The translations under genes were made by a program, and so were the position numbers. Source: Eubacterium sp. (GTDB lineage: Bacteria; Bacillota_A; Clostridia; Lachnospirales; Lachnospiraceae). From it: a stretch of 32,533 nucleotides of DNA. This document shows, piece by piece, positions 8,166 to 15,929 of this stretch. Below the pieces are notes generated by a model. The model saw only the letters and a list, made by a program, of their open reading frames with translations, had not been told where the DNA came from and did not search any database. The DNA is taken from contig JAMPGN010000016.1 of assembly GCA_023663915.1 (NCBI GenBank), positions 1 through 32,533 of the forward strand, in the 5' to 3' direction. How positions within the stretch are numbered: the stretch's first letter is position 1; each line of letters opens with the position of its first letter.

Positions 8166-8390
8166 ATGCAGCAGGTAAATGTAAAATTTAATAGTGTTAA
8201 TCAGATTAGGCAGTTTGTAAATATAATTGACAAGATTGATCTGAATTTCGATTTGGGCGAAGGGCGTAGAACGGTTGATGCCAAATCCATTCTTGGCGTG
8301 ATGGCACTAGATCTGACCAGACCGCTTCGACTTAGATACGATTCGGAAGATGAGGGGATCAAAGAAAAACTCGCCCCCTTTATATATTGA
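8166..8390 (+). CDS. HPr-like protein lacking the active-site histidine
   Basis: A 74-residue protein with the HPr fold of the sugar phosphotransferase system. The second half fits well: a strand, then VDAKSILGVMALDL around the regulatory serine S41, then a strand and final helix with EDEGIKEKL. In true HPr the first helix starts with a GLHARPA-type motif carrying the phosphorylated His; here the region reads NSVNQIRQFV, with no His. It therefore cannot relay phosphate the usual way and resembles Crh-like or other regulatory paralogues in which only the serine site is kept. Whether HPr kinase modifies S41 is inferred. The ribosome site GGAGG is 10 bases upstream; a long leader precedes and a strong terminator follows, so it is probably monocistronic. 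Confidence 0.8.
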   Translation: MQQVNVKFNSVNQIRQFVNIIDKIDLNFDLGEGRRTVDAKSILGVMALDLTRPLRLRYDSEDEGIKEKLAPFIY

Positions 8391-8400
8391 GAAAGCATTG

Positions 8401-8428
8401 ACGGAGATGCAGGATCGCGCATCTCCGT
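8401..8428 (+). terminator. Rho-independent terminator after the HPr-like gene
   Basis: A perfect 10-bp stem, ACGGAGATGC (8401-8410) with GCATCTCCGT (8419-8428), around an 8-base loop, followed by T-rich TGTTTATTCT. It begins 10 bases after the stop codon. Confidence 0.85.
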
Positions 8429-8465
8429 TGTTTATTCTATAGGAAATTTACGAGGTTATCAAAAT

Positions 8466-9338
8466 ATGAATACAAATATAATCAACAACTATCGCAGACA
8501 AGATAATTTACGCCACAGCTTTAATACCCTCTCAAAAGAAACTTTCGGAGGATTGGATTTTGAACCGTGGTATCAGAACGGCTATTGGAGCGACCGATAC
8601 AACCCCTATTCTATTGTGATCGACGGGGAAGTCGCCGCCAATGTATCCGTCAATACCATTGACTTCCTGTGGAACGGTGAGCGGAAACATCTCATACAGC
8701 TCGGTACTGTCATGACAAAAGAGCGATTCCGTAATCAAGGGCTGATTCGGCAGATCATGAACCAGATTGAACATGACTACGGACAAGCCGCCGACGGCTT
8801 TTATCTGTTTGCAAATGACAGTGTTCTCGACTTTTATCCGAAATTCGGCTTTACACAGGCAATGGAATACCGCTATACGAAACCATTCTCCACATCACAG
8901 GCATGCGGTATGCTTCAAGTTCCGATGCGCGACCGGAAGGACTGGCGTAAATTGGAAAACGCCATGCATGAAAGTGTATCTTACAGCCGTTTTAACATGG
9001 TTGACAACGATAATCTCATCTTATTTTATGTCACGGGATTTATGCAGGAAAATGTCTATTATAGCCAGAAATACGACACATATGTCATTGCTGAAATAGA
9101 AGACGGCACGCTTACTGTCCACAATATTTTCAGCAAAAATAATTACCCTATGGATGACATCCTCGCATCCTTTGGCTCGAACATACGACAAGTGATCCTC
9201 GGCTTCACGCCGATAGAGACAGAAGGCTATACCGTCTCCGCATTCCGAGAGGAGGATTGCACGCTTTTTGTAAAAGGCGGAGCTTTTGATCATTTCGAGG
9301 CAGACCGGGTGATGTTTCCGACATTGTCGCATGCATGA
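8466..9338 (+). CDS. GNAT-family N-acetyltransferase, two-domain
   Basis: A 290-residue protein. Residues about 30-140 form a GNAT acetyltransferase domain: strands around YSIVIDGEVAANVSV, then the acetyl-CoA-binding segment LGTVMTKERFRNQGLIRQIM (the R-x-x-G-x-I signature), and FYPKFGFTQAMEYRY near 120-137, a typical end of the fold. The remaining ~150 residues form a second domain, as in larger Eis-like or double-GNAT proteins. The acceptor substrate cannot be read from the sequence. GAGG lies about 10 bases before the ATG. It follows the HPr-like terminator and has no obvious operon partner. Confidence 0.83.
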   Translation: MNTNIINNYRRQDNLRHSFNTLSKETFGGLDFEPWYQNGYWSDRYNPYSIVIDGEVAANVSVNTIDFLWNGERKHLIQLGTVMTKERFRNQGLIRQIMNQIEHDYGQAADGFYLFANDSVLDFYPKFGFTQAMEYRYTKPFSTSQACGMLQVPMRDRKDWRKLENAMHESVSYSRFNMVDNDNLILFYVTGFMQENVYYSQKYDTYVIAEIEDGTLTVHNIFSKNNYPMDDILASFGSNIRQVILGFTPIETEGYTVSAFREEDCTLFVKGGAFDHFEADRVMFPTLSHA

Positions 9339-9433
9339 AAAATGTTTTGTATTTTCATATATAAATTATGCAAATCTATATCGTTTTTATGTCTGCGTAC
9401 AGCGGAATACCATACTCTCACATTTTTGTATCC

Positions 9434-9483
9434 TGCGCATTTATATAATATGCATTGACATAATGCGCATTTCCCGATAATAT
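9434..9483 (+). promoter_or_regulatory. Promoter and probable operator of hicAB
   Basis: TTGACA (9455-9460) is a perfect -35; with a 17-base spacer the -10 is TAATAT (9478-9483), with TATAAT alternatively at 9481-9486. TGCGCATTT occurs at 9434 and 9464, exactly 30 bases (about three helical turns) apart, the second copy forming the palindrome ATGCGCAT within the spacer, and TGCAT lies between them. This is the arrangement expected for autoregulation by HicB, although the binding site is inferred. Confidence 0.6.
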
Positions 9484-9507
9484 AATAATACAAAGAGGAA
9501 AAGCAAT

Positions 9508-9696
9508 ATGCCATTAAAACCAAGAGAAATGGAAAAACTAATCCTTGCAGATGGATGGGTTTTCAAGGAGCAAAACGGTTCCCATAGGCAATACATACAC
9601 CCGGCAAAACCAGGGAAAGTTACGATACCTTTTCATAAAGGCAAGGATTTAAATAAAAGAACTGAAAATTCCATTAGGCAGCAGGCGGGGCTATGA
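9508..9696 (+). CDS. hicA: HicA toxin (mRNA interferase)
   Basis: A 62-residue HicA toxin with the double-stranded-RNA-binding-like fold that cleaves mRNA during stress. Family hallmarks: KLILADGWVFKEQNGSHRQY, with the catalytic-position His in GSHRQ (H26), then HPAKPGKVTIPFHKGKDL and the terminal IRQQAGL. The length is normal. GAGG is about 9 bases upstream. It is followed 47 bases later by hicB, the usual toxin-first order. Confidence 0.93.
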   Translation: MPLKPREMEKLILADGWVFKEQNGSHRQYIHPAKPGKVTIPFHKGKDLNKRTENSIRQQAGL

Positions 9697-9743
9697 CAAA
9701 TTTCCCAATCTGCTTCTATGATATATGAGGAGGCGCAAATATT

Positions 9744-10172
9744 ATGTTATCAATGTATCCTGCTTGTTTTTATAAAGAAAAAGATGGTTATTCCGTGATT
9801 TTTCCTGATCTGAACTGGCTTGCTACGCAGGGTGATACCATTGAAGATGCCATGGAAATGGCTGTAGATTGCCTTGCCGGTTATCTTTATTCCTGCCAGA
9901 TAGATGGAGAATCTATTCCAGAGCCTTCCAAAATGTTTGACATTGACCCCGTGGCAGTTTCCAAAAAAATTGCTCCAGATGAACCTCTCGAAGAAGCTTT
10001 CGTCAATATGATCTCTGTCGATGTGGCCGCTTATGCAAAACAGCACTTTGAGAAATCTGTCAGAAAAACACTTACCATTCCAGCATGGCTCAACTCTGCT
10101 GCCTTGGAAATGAATATCAATTTTTCACAAGTATTACAAGAAGCTCTTCTGGCAAAAGTACAAGCTCGGTAA
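9744..10172 (+). CDS. hicB: HicB antitoxin
   Basis: A 142-residue antitoxin that neutralises HicA and usually represses its own promoter. The N-terminal degraded-RNase-H-like domain is clear: YPACFYKEKDGYSVIFPDLNWLATQGDTIEDAMEMA (split here only by my reading of domain edges), with conserved F-P-D-L and G-D-T. The C-terminal part (about 105-140) with TIPAWLNSAALEMNINFSQ reads as a ribbon-helix-helix DNA-binding domain. AGGAGG is 10 bases before the ATG. No terminator is evident after it. Confidence 0.92.
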   Translation: MLSMYPACFYKEKDGYSVIFPDLNWLATQGDTIEDAMEMAVDCLAGYLYSCQIDGESIPEPSKMFDIDPVAVSKKIAPDEPLEEAFVNMISVDVAAYAKQHFEKSVRKTLTIPAWLNSAALEMNINFSQVLQEALLAKVQAR

Positions 10173-10429
10173 ACCACAAAAAACTCTTCTCCATCAAATA
10201 AAATCTCCCTTACACCGCTTTATTTTTTGTTAAGAAACACTTTATAATTCTATAATTGATTGTTTGTTCTATATGATGTATAACATATATAAACAAGGAA
10301 ACAACTACCGGTATTGAATGGAATTTCTCTAATTCGGTCATACTGATAGCAAAAGGAACAAGTGCATTTACAAGATTTGCTTCGCAAACTCGATGCACAA
10401 CAATACAATATATAGAAGGAGTGATTGAT
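10173..10429 (+). promoter_or_regulatory. hsp20 promoter and leader with hairpin
   Basis: TTGATT (10256-10261), 17 bases, TATAAC (10279-10284) forms a good sigma-A-like promoter with a start near 10291 and a leader of about 139 bases. The leader contains a hairpin at 10362-10398: outer stem GTGCAT/ATGCAC and apical stem TTTGC/GCAAA around TTC. I see no CIRCE element. The hairpin lies just upstream of the ribosome site (GAAGGAG, 10416-10422) rather than masking it in any obvious way, so an RNA-thermometer role is only a possibility. Confidence 0.55.
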
Positions 10430-10882
10430 ATGTTAAGACCAGCATTATTTAACAACCGTACCTACAAACCTATGTTTTTCGACGATTCATTTGATCAGAT
10501 GTTTGATGACGCTTTTAAGAACTTCTGGGGCAACAACGAACTCGCTACTTTCGACGCATTCAAGACAGATGTGATCGACCAAGGCGACAGCTATCTGTTG
10601 CAAGCAGAACTACCCGGTTTCGATAAATCCGATATTAACATCGACTTGAAAGACAACCTGCTTACGATCTCTGCTTCTCACAAGGAAGAGAAAAATGATG
10701 AAGATGCAAATAAATATATCCGCAGAGAACGCTACTACAGCTCTTACTCCAGAAGTTTCCGGGTAAACGACGTGGAAGCAGGCGACATTGACGCTTCTTA
10801 CAACAACGGCATTCTGGAAGTTAAATTCCCGAAAAAAGAAATTGCCGCGAAAGAAGAAATTAAAAAGATTGAAATCAAGTAA
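10430..10882 (+). CDS. Small heat-shock protein, Hsp20/alpha-crystallin family
   Basis: A 150-residue ATP-independent chaperone that holds unfolding proteins in the cytoplasm. The start is set at ATG 10430, with GAAGGAG 8 bases upstream; a GTG at 10421 lies inside the ribosome site and is unlikely. The alpha-crystallin domain (about 40-135) shows KTDVIDQGDSYLLQAELPGF, DKSDINIDLKDNLLTISA, the Arg-rich RRERYYSSYSRSFRV, and the closing NNGILEVKFPKKE with the G-I-L motif. The N-terminal arm (MLRPALF, then DDSFDQMFDD) is typical of clostridial Hsp18-like proteins. Confidence 0.95.
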   Translation: MLRPALFNNRTYKPMFFDDSFDQMFDDAFKNFWGNNELATFDAFKTDVIDQGDSYLLQAELPGFDKSDINIDLKDNLLTISASHKEEKNDEDANKYIRRERYYSSYSRSFRVNDVEAGDIDASYNNGILEVKFPKKEIAAKEEIKKIEIK

Positions 10883-10930
10883 TCTTATTTTCTTATCCTA
10901 TAGTATGTCGGTACGTGCCAGCATATTGAT

Positions 10931-10964
10931 GAGAATCCCACCAGATTTATCTGATGGGATTCTC
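10931..10964 (+). terminator. Terminator after hsp20
   Basis: A perfect 10-bp stem, GAGAATCCCA (10931-10940) with TGGGATTCTC (10955-10964), capped by CAGAT/ATCTG, followed by T-rich TGTATCTATGCGTTTC. It lies between the convergent hsp20 and VWA lipoprotein genes; the minus-strand side has no T-run, so it serves mainly hsp20. Confidence 0.75.
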
Positions 10965-11009
10965 TGTATCTATGCGTTTCTATTTTGATATATTTATGCC
11001 TGCTCCCTT

Positions 11010-12851
11010 CTATTTTACTGCCTGCACAAGCCCTAGAAATTCTTCTTTATATTCATCCGACAGATCAATCGATTTCAACGCTTTTTCCACATGTTTGACC
11101 GAAGCGTCTTCCGGATATTCGCTGCGAGATGCCAACAGACCAAACTCCGCTACTGCCGCCGCAAAAATATAATCGTCTGTCGGCGCATTCGTATAACTCT
11201 CATATCCGACCGGGTATTCCAATAAATTACTTTTGTCCTCAGCAGGCTTTTTGTATCGGATACTGATAGTCAGCCATTCTTCATCCGCCGCCGTAGCGGA
11301 AGGCAGTCTGCCTATTTCCTCTTTATACTGTCTGCTGTACTTTAGCTCATCAATATCTTCTCCGGTCATATCGCTTAACGGCTCTTTCAAAACAATCTCG
11401 TAAAGCGCAGTCACACTATGTCCCGCACCAATTTCTCCGGCGTCTTTTACGTCATCGTTAAAATCTTCTTTGGCAAGTGCCCTGTTCTCATACCCCAGCA
11501 GACGGTAGCTCTCTACCACCACAGGGTTAAACTCTACTTGGAATTTCACATCTTTGCAAATAGTTAAAAGCGTTGCGGACATTTCCTCGACCAAAACTTT
11601 ATTTGCTTCCCTCAGACAGTCGATATAAGCATAGTTGCCATTTCCTTTATCAGCAAGCGTCTCCATCTTATTATCTTTGATATTCCCCGTGCCGAAGCCC
11701 AATACCGATAAAAAGATTCCCGACTCTTTTTTCTCCGTAATCAGCTCTTCCAGCTCCTCCTCGCTGGTCAGTCCGATATTTAAGTCGCCGTCTGTCGCTA
11801 GAATAATACGGTTATTTCCGCCTTCTATGTAATTCTCCTCGGCAAGCCTGTAAGCCGTCTCAATACCTTTACTCCCATACGTGCCGCCGCCCGCCTTAAG
11901 CGAATCAACCGCTTTTATAATTTTCCTTGTCTCGTTGCCGCGAGCGCCTTCCAGCACAATCCGGTCGTCCGCCGCATAAGTCACGATAGATACCTTGTCT
12001 TTCGGGGTCAAATTTTCAGCCAGCAATGCAAACGATTCCTGCAATAAAGGTAATTTATCGTCAGAATACATTGAACCCGACACATCCAGCAGAAAAACAA
12101 GATTCGACGCTGGTGTCTGGGAATAATTAATATCCTCGGTTTTCAGCCCAATCATAAGAAGCTCCGCATCATCGTTCCATGGGCAGGAACTAATCTGCGT
12201 TGTGACACCAAATGGCTCTTTGCCCTTCGGAGAATTATAATCATAGGAAAAATAATTCAGCATCTCCTCAATTCTGACTGCTCCTTCCGGTAATTCATCC
12301 AGCATATAACCACTGTTGATCAGACGGCGCAGATTGCTGTAGGAAGCCGTATCCACATCTGCAGCAAAAGTGGATAAAGGTGCCCTCAGCACAGAGGAAA
12401 ATCCCTTCTCTTCCCACTCGCTGTACTCCTCGTCGTAATAGTAATCTGTCGGTGCACATTCCTCATAGCATGAATTTAAGTAGCTGTCCTCATCTGCCAT
12501 CACCTTATTCTCACTAGCAAAATCCATACTCCCCGATTCTGCCGTCGCTGTAGTATAATCATATTCATCAGCAGCCGCTTCTTTTCCTGCTGCAACTCCG
12601 GAAACCGACCCGTCTGACAACTCTTCTGTCGTAGCATCTGCAGATGCCTCGTCTGTATATGCCCCACCTGCGGATGCTTTGTCTGTGAATACCTCGTTTG
12701 TGGATGCTTCACTTGCAGGTGCCTCATCTGCCGCCGTTGTACCTGCATTCTGTATACTATCAGATTTACTCTGTCCGCCACAGCCTGTCACCAGCATAAC
12801 TCCTGTTAAAACTAAAGATACTGTCTTCATCAATCCGCTTTTCCTTTTCAT
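11010..12851 (-). CDS. VWA-domain lipoprotein (YfbK-like)
   Basis: A 613-residue exported lipoprotein. A signal peptide ends in lipobox LVTGC with the lipidated C24. Residues 30-150 are a low-complexity Ala/Ser/Thr/Glu/Asp linker with loose repeats of the TDEAS type, followed by an acidic Tyr-rich part. A conserved N-terminal region (about 155-245, FAADVDTASYSNLRR) precedes the von Willebrand A domain, whose metal site is intact: D256-V-S258-G-S260, T324 and D354. The C-terminal ~140 residues match the YfbK/DUF3520-type ending. GGGAGG is 7 bases upstream. Family members act in envelope protein binding, often with ECF sigma/anti-sigma genes; such a pair lies upstream on the same strand, beyond the restriction-modification genes. 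Its ligand is unknown. Confidence 0.9.
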   Translation of the reverse strand: MKRKSGLMKTVSLVLTGVMLVTGCGGQSKSDSIQNAGTTAADEAPASEASTNEVFTDKASAGGAYTDEASADATTEELSDGSVSGVAAGKEAAADEYDYTTATAESGSMDFASENKVMADEDSYLNSCYEECAPTDYYYDEEYSEWEEKGFSSVLRAPLSTFAADVDTASYSNLRRLINSGYMLDELPEGAVRIEEMLNYFSYDYNSPKGKEPFGVTTQISSCPWNDDAELLMIGLKTEDINYSQTPASNLVFLLDVSGSMYSDDKLPLLQESFALLAENLTPKDKVSIVTYAADDRIVLEGARGNETRKIIKAVDSLKAGGGTYGSKGIETAYRLAEENYIEGGNNRIILATDGDLNIGLTSEEELEELITEKKESGIFLSVLGFGTGNIKDNKMETLADKGNGNYAYIDCLREANKVLVEEMSATLLTICKDVKFQVEFNPVVVESYRLLGYENRALAKEDFNDDVKDAGEIGAGHSVTALYEIVLKEPLSDMTGEDIDELKYSRQYKEEIGRLPSATAADEEWLTISIRYKKPAEDKSNLLEYPVGYESYTNAPTDDYIFAAAVAEFGLLASRSEYPEDASVKHVEKALKSIDLSDEYKEEFLGLVQAVK

Positions 12852-13072
12852 GCCTTTTCCTCCCGTTCCCGTGTGCCATCTGCTGTCTTCTGGCGCTTCT
12901 ATACTTAATACCTTTCACGGGAATAAAAGGTTGCAGGAAAAATAATTTTTTAGTCCAAATCCTCACAATTTAGAGATACCTTAAAGATTCTCCCGCTATA
13001 ATATGAACAATCGTAAGGCTGACACCTTAGGTAAACAGCCTGCCGAAAATTCACAAAACGAGGAGAAAGACT
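12852..13072. promoter_or_regulatory. Divergent promoter region of the two lipoprotein genes
   Basis: On the plus strand TATAAT at 12997-13002 is a perfect -10 about 70 bases before the downstream ATG, but no good -35 stands at the right distance. On the minus strand, upstream of the VWA gene, TGCAACC occurs near 12930-12936 with a T-rich spacer and a TATT-type -10 about 16 bases on, reminiscent of some ECF-type promoters. Both assignments are tentative. Confidence 0.35.
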
Positions 13073-13711
13073 ATGAAAAGAAAAACTATGAAAAGACGCA
13101 TGAGAAGAAAAAATCTAATAACAACCTGTATTATGACACTTATACTGGCAGCGGCAGCCGGCTGTGCCGGACAGAATGCAGAAAGTGAAAACACTGTACC
13201 CGCCATGGAGGGCATTCCTACTGAAGACGCGGCATCACCAGCACAAAATAATGACACTCAGACAGGCAGCAATACTGCCGGCACACCAACATCAAGTAAT
13301 GAAGACGCTTCTCTCAACAATGAAGCAAACCCCGCACAATCTTCACAAGAAAGCGACTTTCCCAGCAACACACCGGATACCCTATTTGCAGATGCACCTA
13401 AAGACAGTATCTTCATCGGTGGAAAGGTAAGAAGCATCGCAGAAGACAGCTTTGTCATCAGCCGCACATTAGTCGAAGATTCTATGGTTACAATACCGGA
13501 AGAAGGAAGCCCCGAAGAAGAATTGGTTACAATTCTCTGCACAGATTCGACGACTTTTGAACACTGGACAATTCAAGGCAGCGGCGCAGATATTGTGACA
13601 GACGAAGCCTCCTTTTCGGAAATCCAAAAAGGCGACGGGCTGGAAGCAAAAGGACACTTCGATGGTGAAGTCTTTATTGCCGACAAGGTAATCATTGAGG
13701 TCTATGAGTAG
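13073..13711 (+). CDS. Secreted lipoprotein with DUF5666-like C-terminal domain
   Basis: A 212-residue lipoprotein. A very basic start (KRKTMKRRMRRK) leads into a hydrophobic segment and lipobox AAAGC, with the lipidated C31. Residues 32-110 are a low-complexity Asn/Ser/Thr/Pro/Ala linker. Residues about 118-212 form a beta-rich domain (FIGGKVRSIAEDSFVISR, then LCTDSTTFEHW, then KGDGLEAKGHFDGEVFIADK) that resembles DUF5666-type or OB-like small domains. GAGGAG lies 7 bases before the ATG. A bidirectional terminator follows. Function unknown. Its linker style matches the divergent VWA lipoprotein, suggesting a shared envelope location. Confidence 0.8.
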   Translation: MKRKTMKRRMRRKNLITTCIMTLILAAAAGCAGQNAESENTVPAMEGIPTEDAASPAQNNDTQTGSNTAGTPTSSNEDASLNNEANPAQSSQESDFPSNTPDTLFADAPKDSIFIGGKVRSIAEDSFVISRTLVEDSMVTIPEEGSPEEELVTILCTDSTTFEHWTIQGSGADIVTDEASFSEIQKGDGLEAKGHFDGEVFIADKVIIEVYE

Positions 13712-13718
13712 AGAAATA

Positions 13719-13753
13719 ATGGGATGAATTTCCGTTTGGATAATTCATCCCAT
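13719..13753. terminator. Bidirectional terminator between lipoprotein and methyltransferase genes
   Basis: A perfect 12-bp stem, ATGGGATGAATT (13719-13730) with AATTCATCCCAT (13742-13753), around an 11-base loop. T-rich tracts lie on both sides (TTTATTTTCGATTTTG on the plus side; TTATTTCTCT on the minus side), fitting the convergent genes. Confidence 0.82.
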
Positions 13754-13824
13754 CAATTTATTTTCGATTTTGTAATATCTTATTGACCGTGCAATTTCCA
13801 AATTCTAATGCTCACTTTGATATT

Positions 13825-14835
13825 TTAATTAACACTTTCCAGTGTCTTTTTTATAGCCAATGCTATTTCATATGCTAAATTTACCGGAACGGCATTTCCA
13901 ATCATTTTGTATGCATCATTTGTTTCTTTATATATAAATTTAAAATCATCAGGGAATCCTTGCACTCGTGCAACCTCTCTAATAGTCATTCTTCTATAAA
14001 GATGCTCTTTTCCTTCTACAAAACGGCAATCATTTTTATCAAATTTAATCATCTTAGGCGCTTGTGGATGCAACTGGCATTGCCTGCCTGATGCCTGAAC
14101 GGTAAATGCCTGTTCATCCCATGTTTTTACTCGATTTCTGCTCATGAAAATTGGTGAATATGCTCCGGTAAAATACTCATTATTATTTATTGCCTCAGGA
14201 TTATGATGATTCTTTGGTCCCGATGGAACAGCCGTATCCTGCAAATCCCAGATAATATCTCTCAAAGTTATTTTCTTCTCATCATCTTCTGTTGATCCTT
14301 TAGGAAATGCAAACTTTATATTCAAATCTTTTCTAAAGCCAATATAAAATACTCTTTTGCGTTCCTCCGCTACACCGTAGTCTTTCGCATTGACCAAAGT
14401 TAATGAGACATCATATCCAGCCCTGTCAAACAGAGATAAAATATTTTGAACAGCTTCTGAATGTCTATTGGCAAGCATTCCACTCACATTTTCTGCCAAA
14501 AAAAATTTGGGTGTAAACTCATTTAATATCCTTATATAATCAAAAAACAATTGTCCCCTGGCATCTTCAATTCCTCTAAGAGAACCCGCCTCAGACCAAG
14601 ATTGACATGGCGGTCCTCCGATGATGCCCTCAACATCCCCTTTTATGTATTGCACTAAATCTTCTTTCGTAATTTGCCGTACATCCCCCTCTATCAAATG
14701 ACTACGAGGATGATTAATTTTAAAAGTTTCCCAAATAGTTTTATCAAACTCATTTGCAACCGGAATTTCAAATCCTGCCTTTTCAAATCCAAGATCTAAA
14801 CCGCCGCATCCTGAAAACAAACTAATTAAGTTCAT
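13825..14835 (-). CDS. DNA cytosine-5 methyltransferase, M.HaeIII-like (predicted GGCC)
   Basis: A 336-residue C5-cytosine methyltransferase that would protect host DNA using S-adenosylmethionine. Motif I is [15 protein letters not shown]; motif IV is GGPPCQSW with the catalytic C77; motif VI is ENV in [10 protein letters not shown]; motif VIII is [16 protein letters not shown]; motifs IX-X include RVQGFPDDF and [15 protein letters not shown]. The target-recognition region carries [12 protein letters not shown] and [17 protein letters not shown], which I recognise as near-identical to M.HaeIII, hence predicted GGCC. The start at ATG 14835 gives MNLISLF as in M.HaeIII; a GTG at 14844 would add three residues. 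The endonuclease gene ends 9-18 bases upstream, forming one operon. Codon use is more A/T-rich than in neighbouring genes, consistent with acquisition. Confidence 0.95.
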   Translation of the reverse strand: MNLISLFSGCGGLDLGFEKAGFEIPVANEFDKTIWETFKINHPRSHLIEGDVRQITKEDLVQYIKGDVEGIIGGPPCQSWSEAGSLRGIEDARGQLFFDYIRILNEFTPKFFLAENVSGMLANRHSEAVQNILSLFDRAGYDVSLTLVNAKDYGVAEERKRVFYIGFRKDLNIKFAFPKGSTEDDEKKITLRDIIWDLQDTAVPSGPKNHHNPEAINNNEYFTGAYSPIFMSRNRVKTWDEQAFTVQASGRQCQLHPQAPKMIKFDKNDCRFVEGKEHLYRRMTIREVARVQGFPDDFKFIYKETNDAYKMIGNAVPVNLAYEIALAIKKTLESVN

Positions 14836-14853
14836 CTCTTTCACCGTCTTTCA

Positions 14854-15738
14854 TCATTCATAGACATTATTCATATCAGCATTACTCGAACCAATATCAT
14901 CTGTTGTTTTTATTTTCAGATTTTCCATACACTGAACTAATCTTTTCGCCATTTCCGTTCCATTCATTTCAAGCGGTCTGTCAAATATAAGTTCTGATAC
15001 CAATTTTTCATCTTCTATGTGCCAATCAACCTGGACTGCCAAAGGTCTGTCTCCATCATATTTTTTAGCAAAAGTTCTATAATTTAATGCTTTGCATGCA
15101 AAATAAATATCAGGATGCCTTCCCGTATATTCCTTGATCGGTAACATCTGGTCAATAATCTCTTGTGCAGAATTAACGCAATCCGATACTAAAATGTAAT
15201 CCGCAACACCAGAATTGGGGATTTTTCTCCCATTTACCGTTGCATTGCGTTTGTCCTCTGAAAGATTAATTCCTGCATAAACATCATTAACCTGATTCCG
15301 AGATAATTTCATTTTTCCCGACAAATCCCCACTAAGCTTATTCATTAATTCAAACTTCCACCCCAAAGTAATGACGCCTTTTTCTGTTCTGGCAAGCCTC
15401 TCCTTATATATACGCGTTCGTTTTTCAAAATTATCTTGAATACTTGTAGTTGACTGTTCTATTATCCAACGCCAATCAGAACCAAATAACTGTTCTGCCC
15501 TTTCTGCATTCATTTTATTTTCAAGGAAATCAGCATTAGCCTTTTTATATGAAATCTTTATTTCTTCTGAACTTATATTATCAGATGCAAGAACATAAAT
15601 ATCTGTCTTTGGCTCACCCTGAGGGCACGTAGGCTTTCCCGATTCTTGTACTTTTAACTTTCTTCCATTATAAAATATCTCTGTACCACACAAAAAGTAG
15701 CTGAGAATACGTCTTTCAGCATCACCAAAATCAAACAT
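14854..15738 (-). CDS. Type II restriction endonuclease, probable HaeIII-like (GGCC)
   Basis: A 294-residue protein taken as the endonuclease partner of the downstream M.HaeIII-like methyltransferase, from its position and from a plausible PD-(D/E)xK core: D46 in PKTDIYVLA and E59-I-K61 in EEIKISYKK. I do not recall the HaeIII endonuclease sequence well enough to claim family identity. Other visible points are KANADFLENKMNAERAEQLFG and a later beta-rich region with ADYILVSDCVNSAQE. The start at 15738 has AGAGG 7 bases upstream; the ATG at 15744 is too close to it. A strong promoter lies about 95 bases upstream. The endonuclease is transcribed first, so expression timing may rely on translation or on separate methyltransferase transcription; no controller (C) gene is seen. 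Confidence 0.78.
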   Translation of the reverse strand: MFDFGDAERRILSYFLCGTEIFYNGRKLKVQESGKPTCPQGEPKTDIYVLASDNISSEEIKISYKKANADFLENKMNAERAEQLFGSDWRWIIEQSTTSIQDNFEKRTRIYKERLARTEKGVITLGWKFELMNKLSGDLSGKMKLSRNQVNDVYAGINLSEDKRNATVNGRKIPNSGVADYILVSDCVNSAQEIIDQMLPIKEYTGRHPDIYFACKALNYRTFAKKYDGDRPLAVQVDWHIEDEKLVSELIFDRPLEMNGTEMAKRLVQCMENLKIKTTDDIGSSNADMNNVYE

Positions 15739-15834
15739 CTGCATACCTCTTATTACGCTTGCTTCGTTACTCGCTACAAACCTGACAGATTCTTAAACCT
15801 TCCTTGCAAAGTTATACGCTGACCATCTACAGCT

Positions 15835-15862
15835 ATTATACCAATAGTTCTTCATAAGTCAA
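15835..15862 (-). promoter_or_regulatory. Promoter of the restriction-modification operon
   Basis: Minus strand: TTGACT (15857-15862), 16 bases, TATAAT (15835-15840). This is one of the best promoter matches in the window. The transcript leader would be about 90 bases and ends in the ribosome site of the endonuclease gene. Confidence 0.75.
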
Positions 15863-15928
15863 CGAATTACTATATTCACCGACATTTCCATCGACAAATC
15901 TTCCAAATTTATAACATTTGCAATTCTC
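15836..15928 (-). pseudogene. Possible remnant of a gene tail between anti-sigma and R-M genes
   Basis: Right after the anti-sigma stop codon, a different minus-strand frame reads 30 protein-like codons, ENCKCYKFGRF then VDGNVGEYSNSLTYEELLV, and stops with TAA inside the -10 of the R-M promoter. It has no start codon of its own, and upstream the frame passes into the anti-sigma gene, where it reads Arg-rich nonsense. This looks like the 3' end of a gene whose front was lost, perhaps when the R-M genes arrived. It is short, so chance remains possible. Confidence 0.3.
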
Positions 15929-15929
15929 A

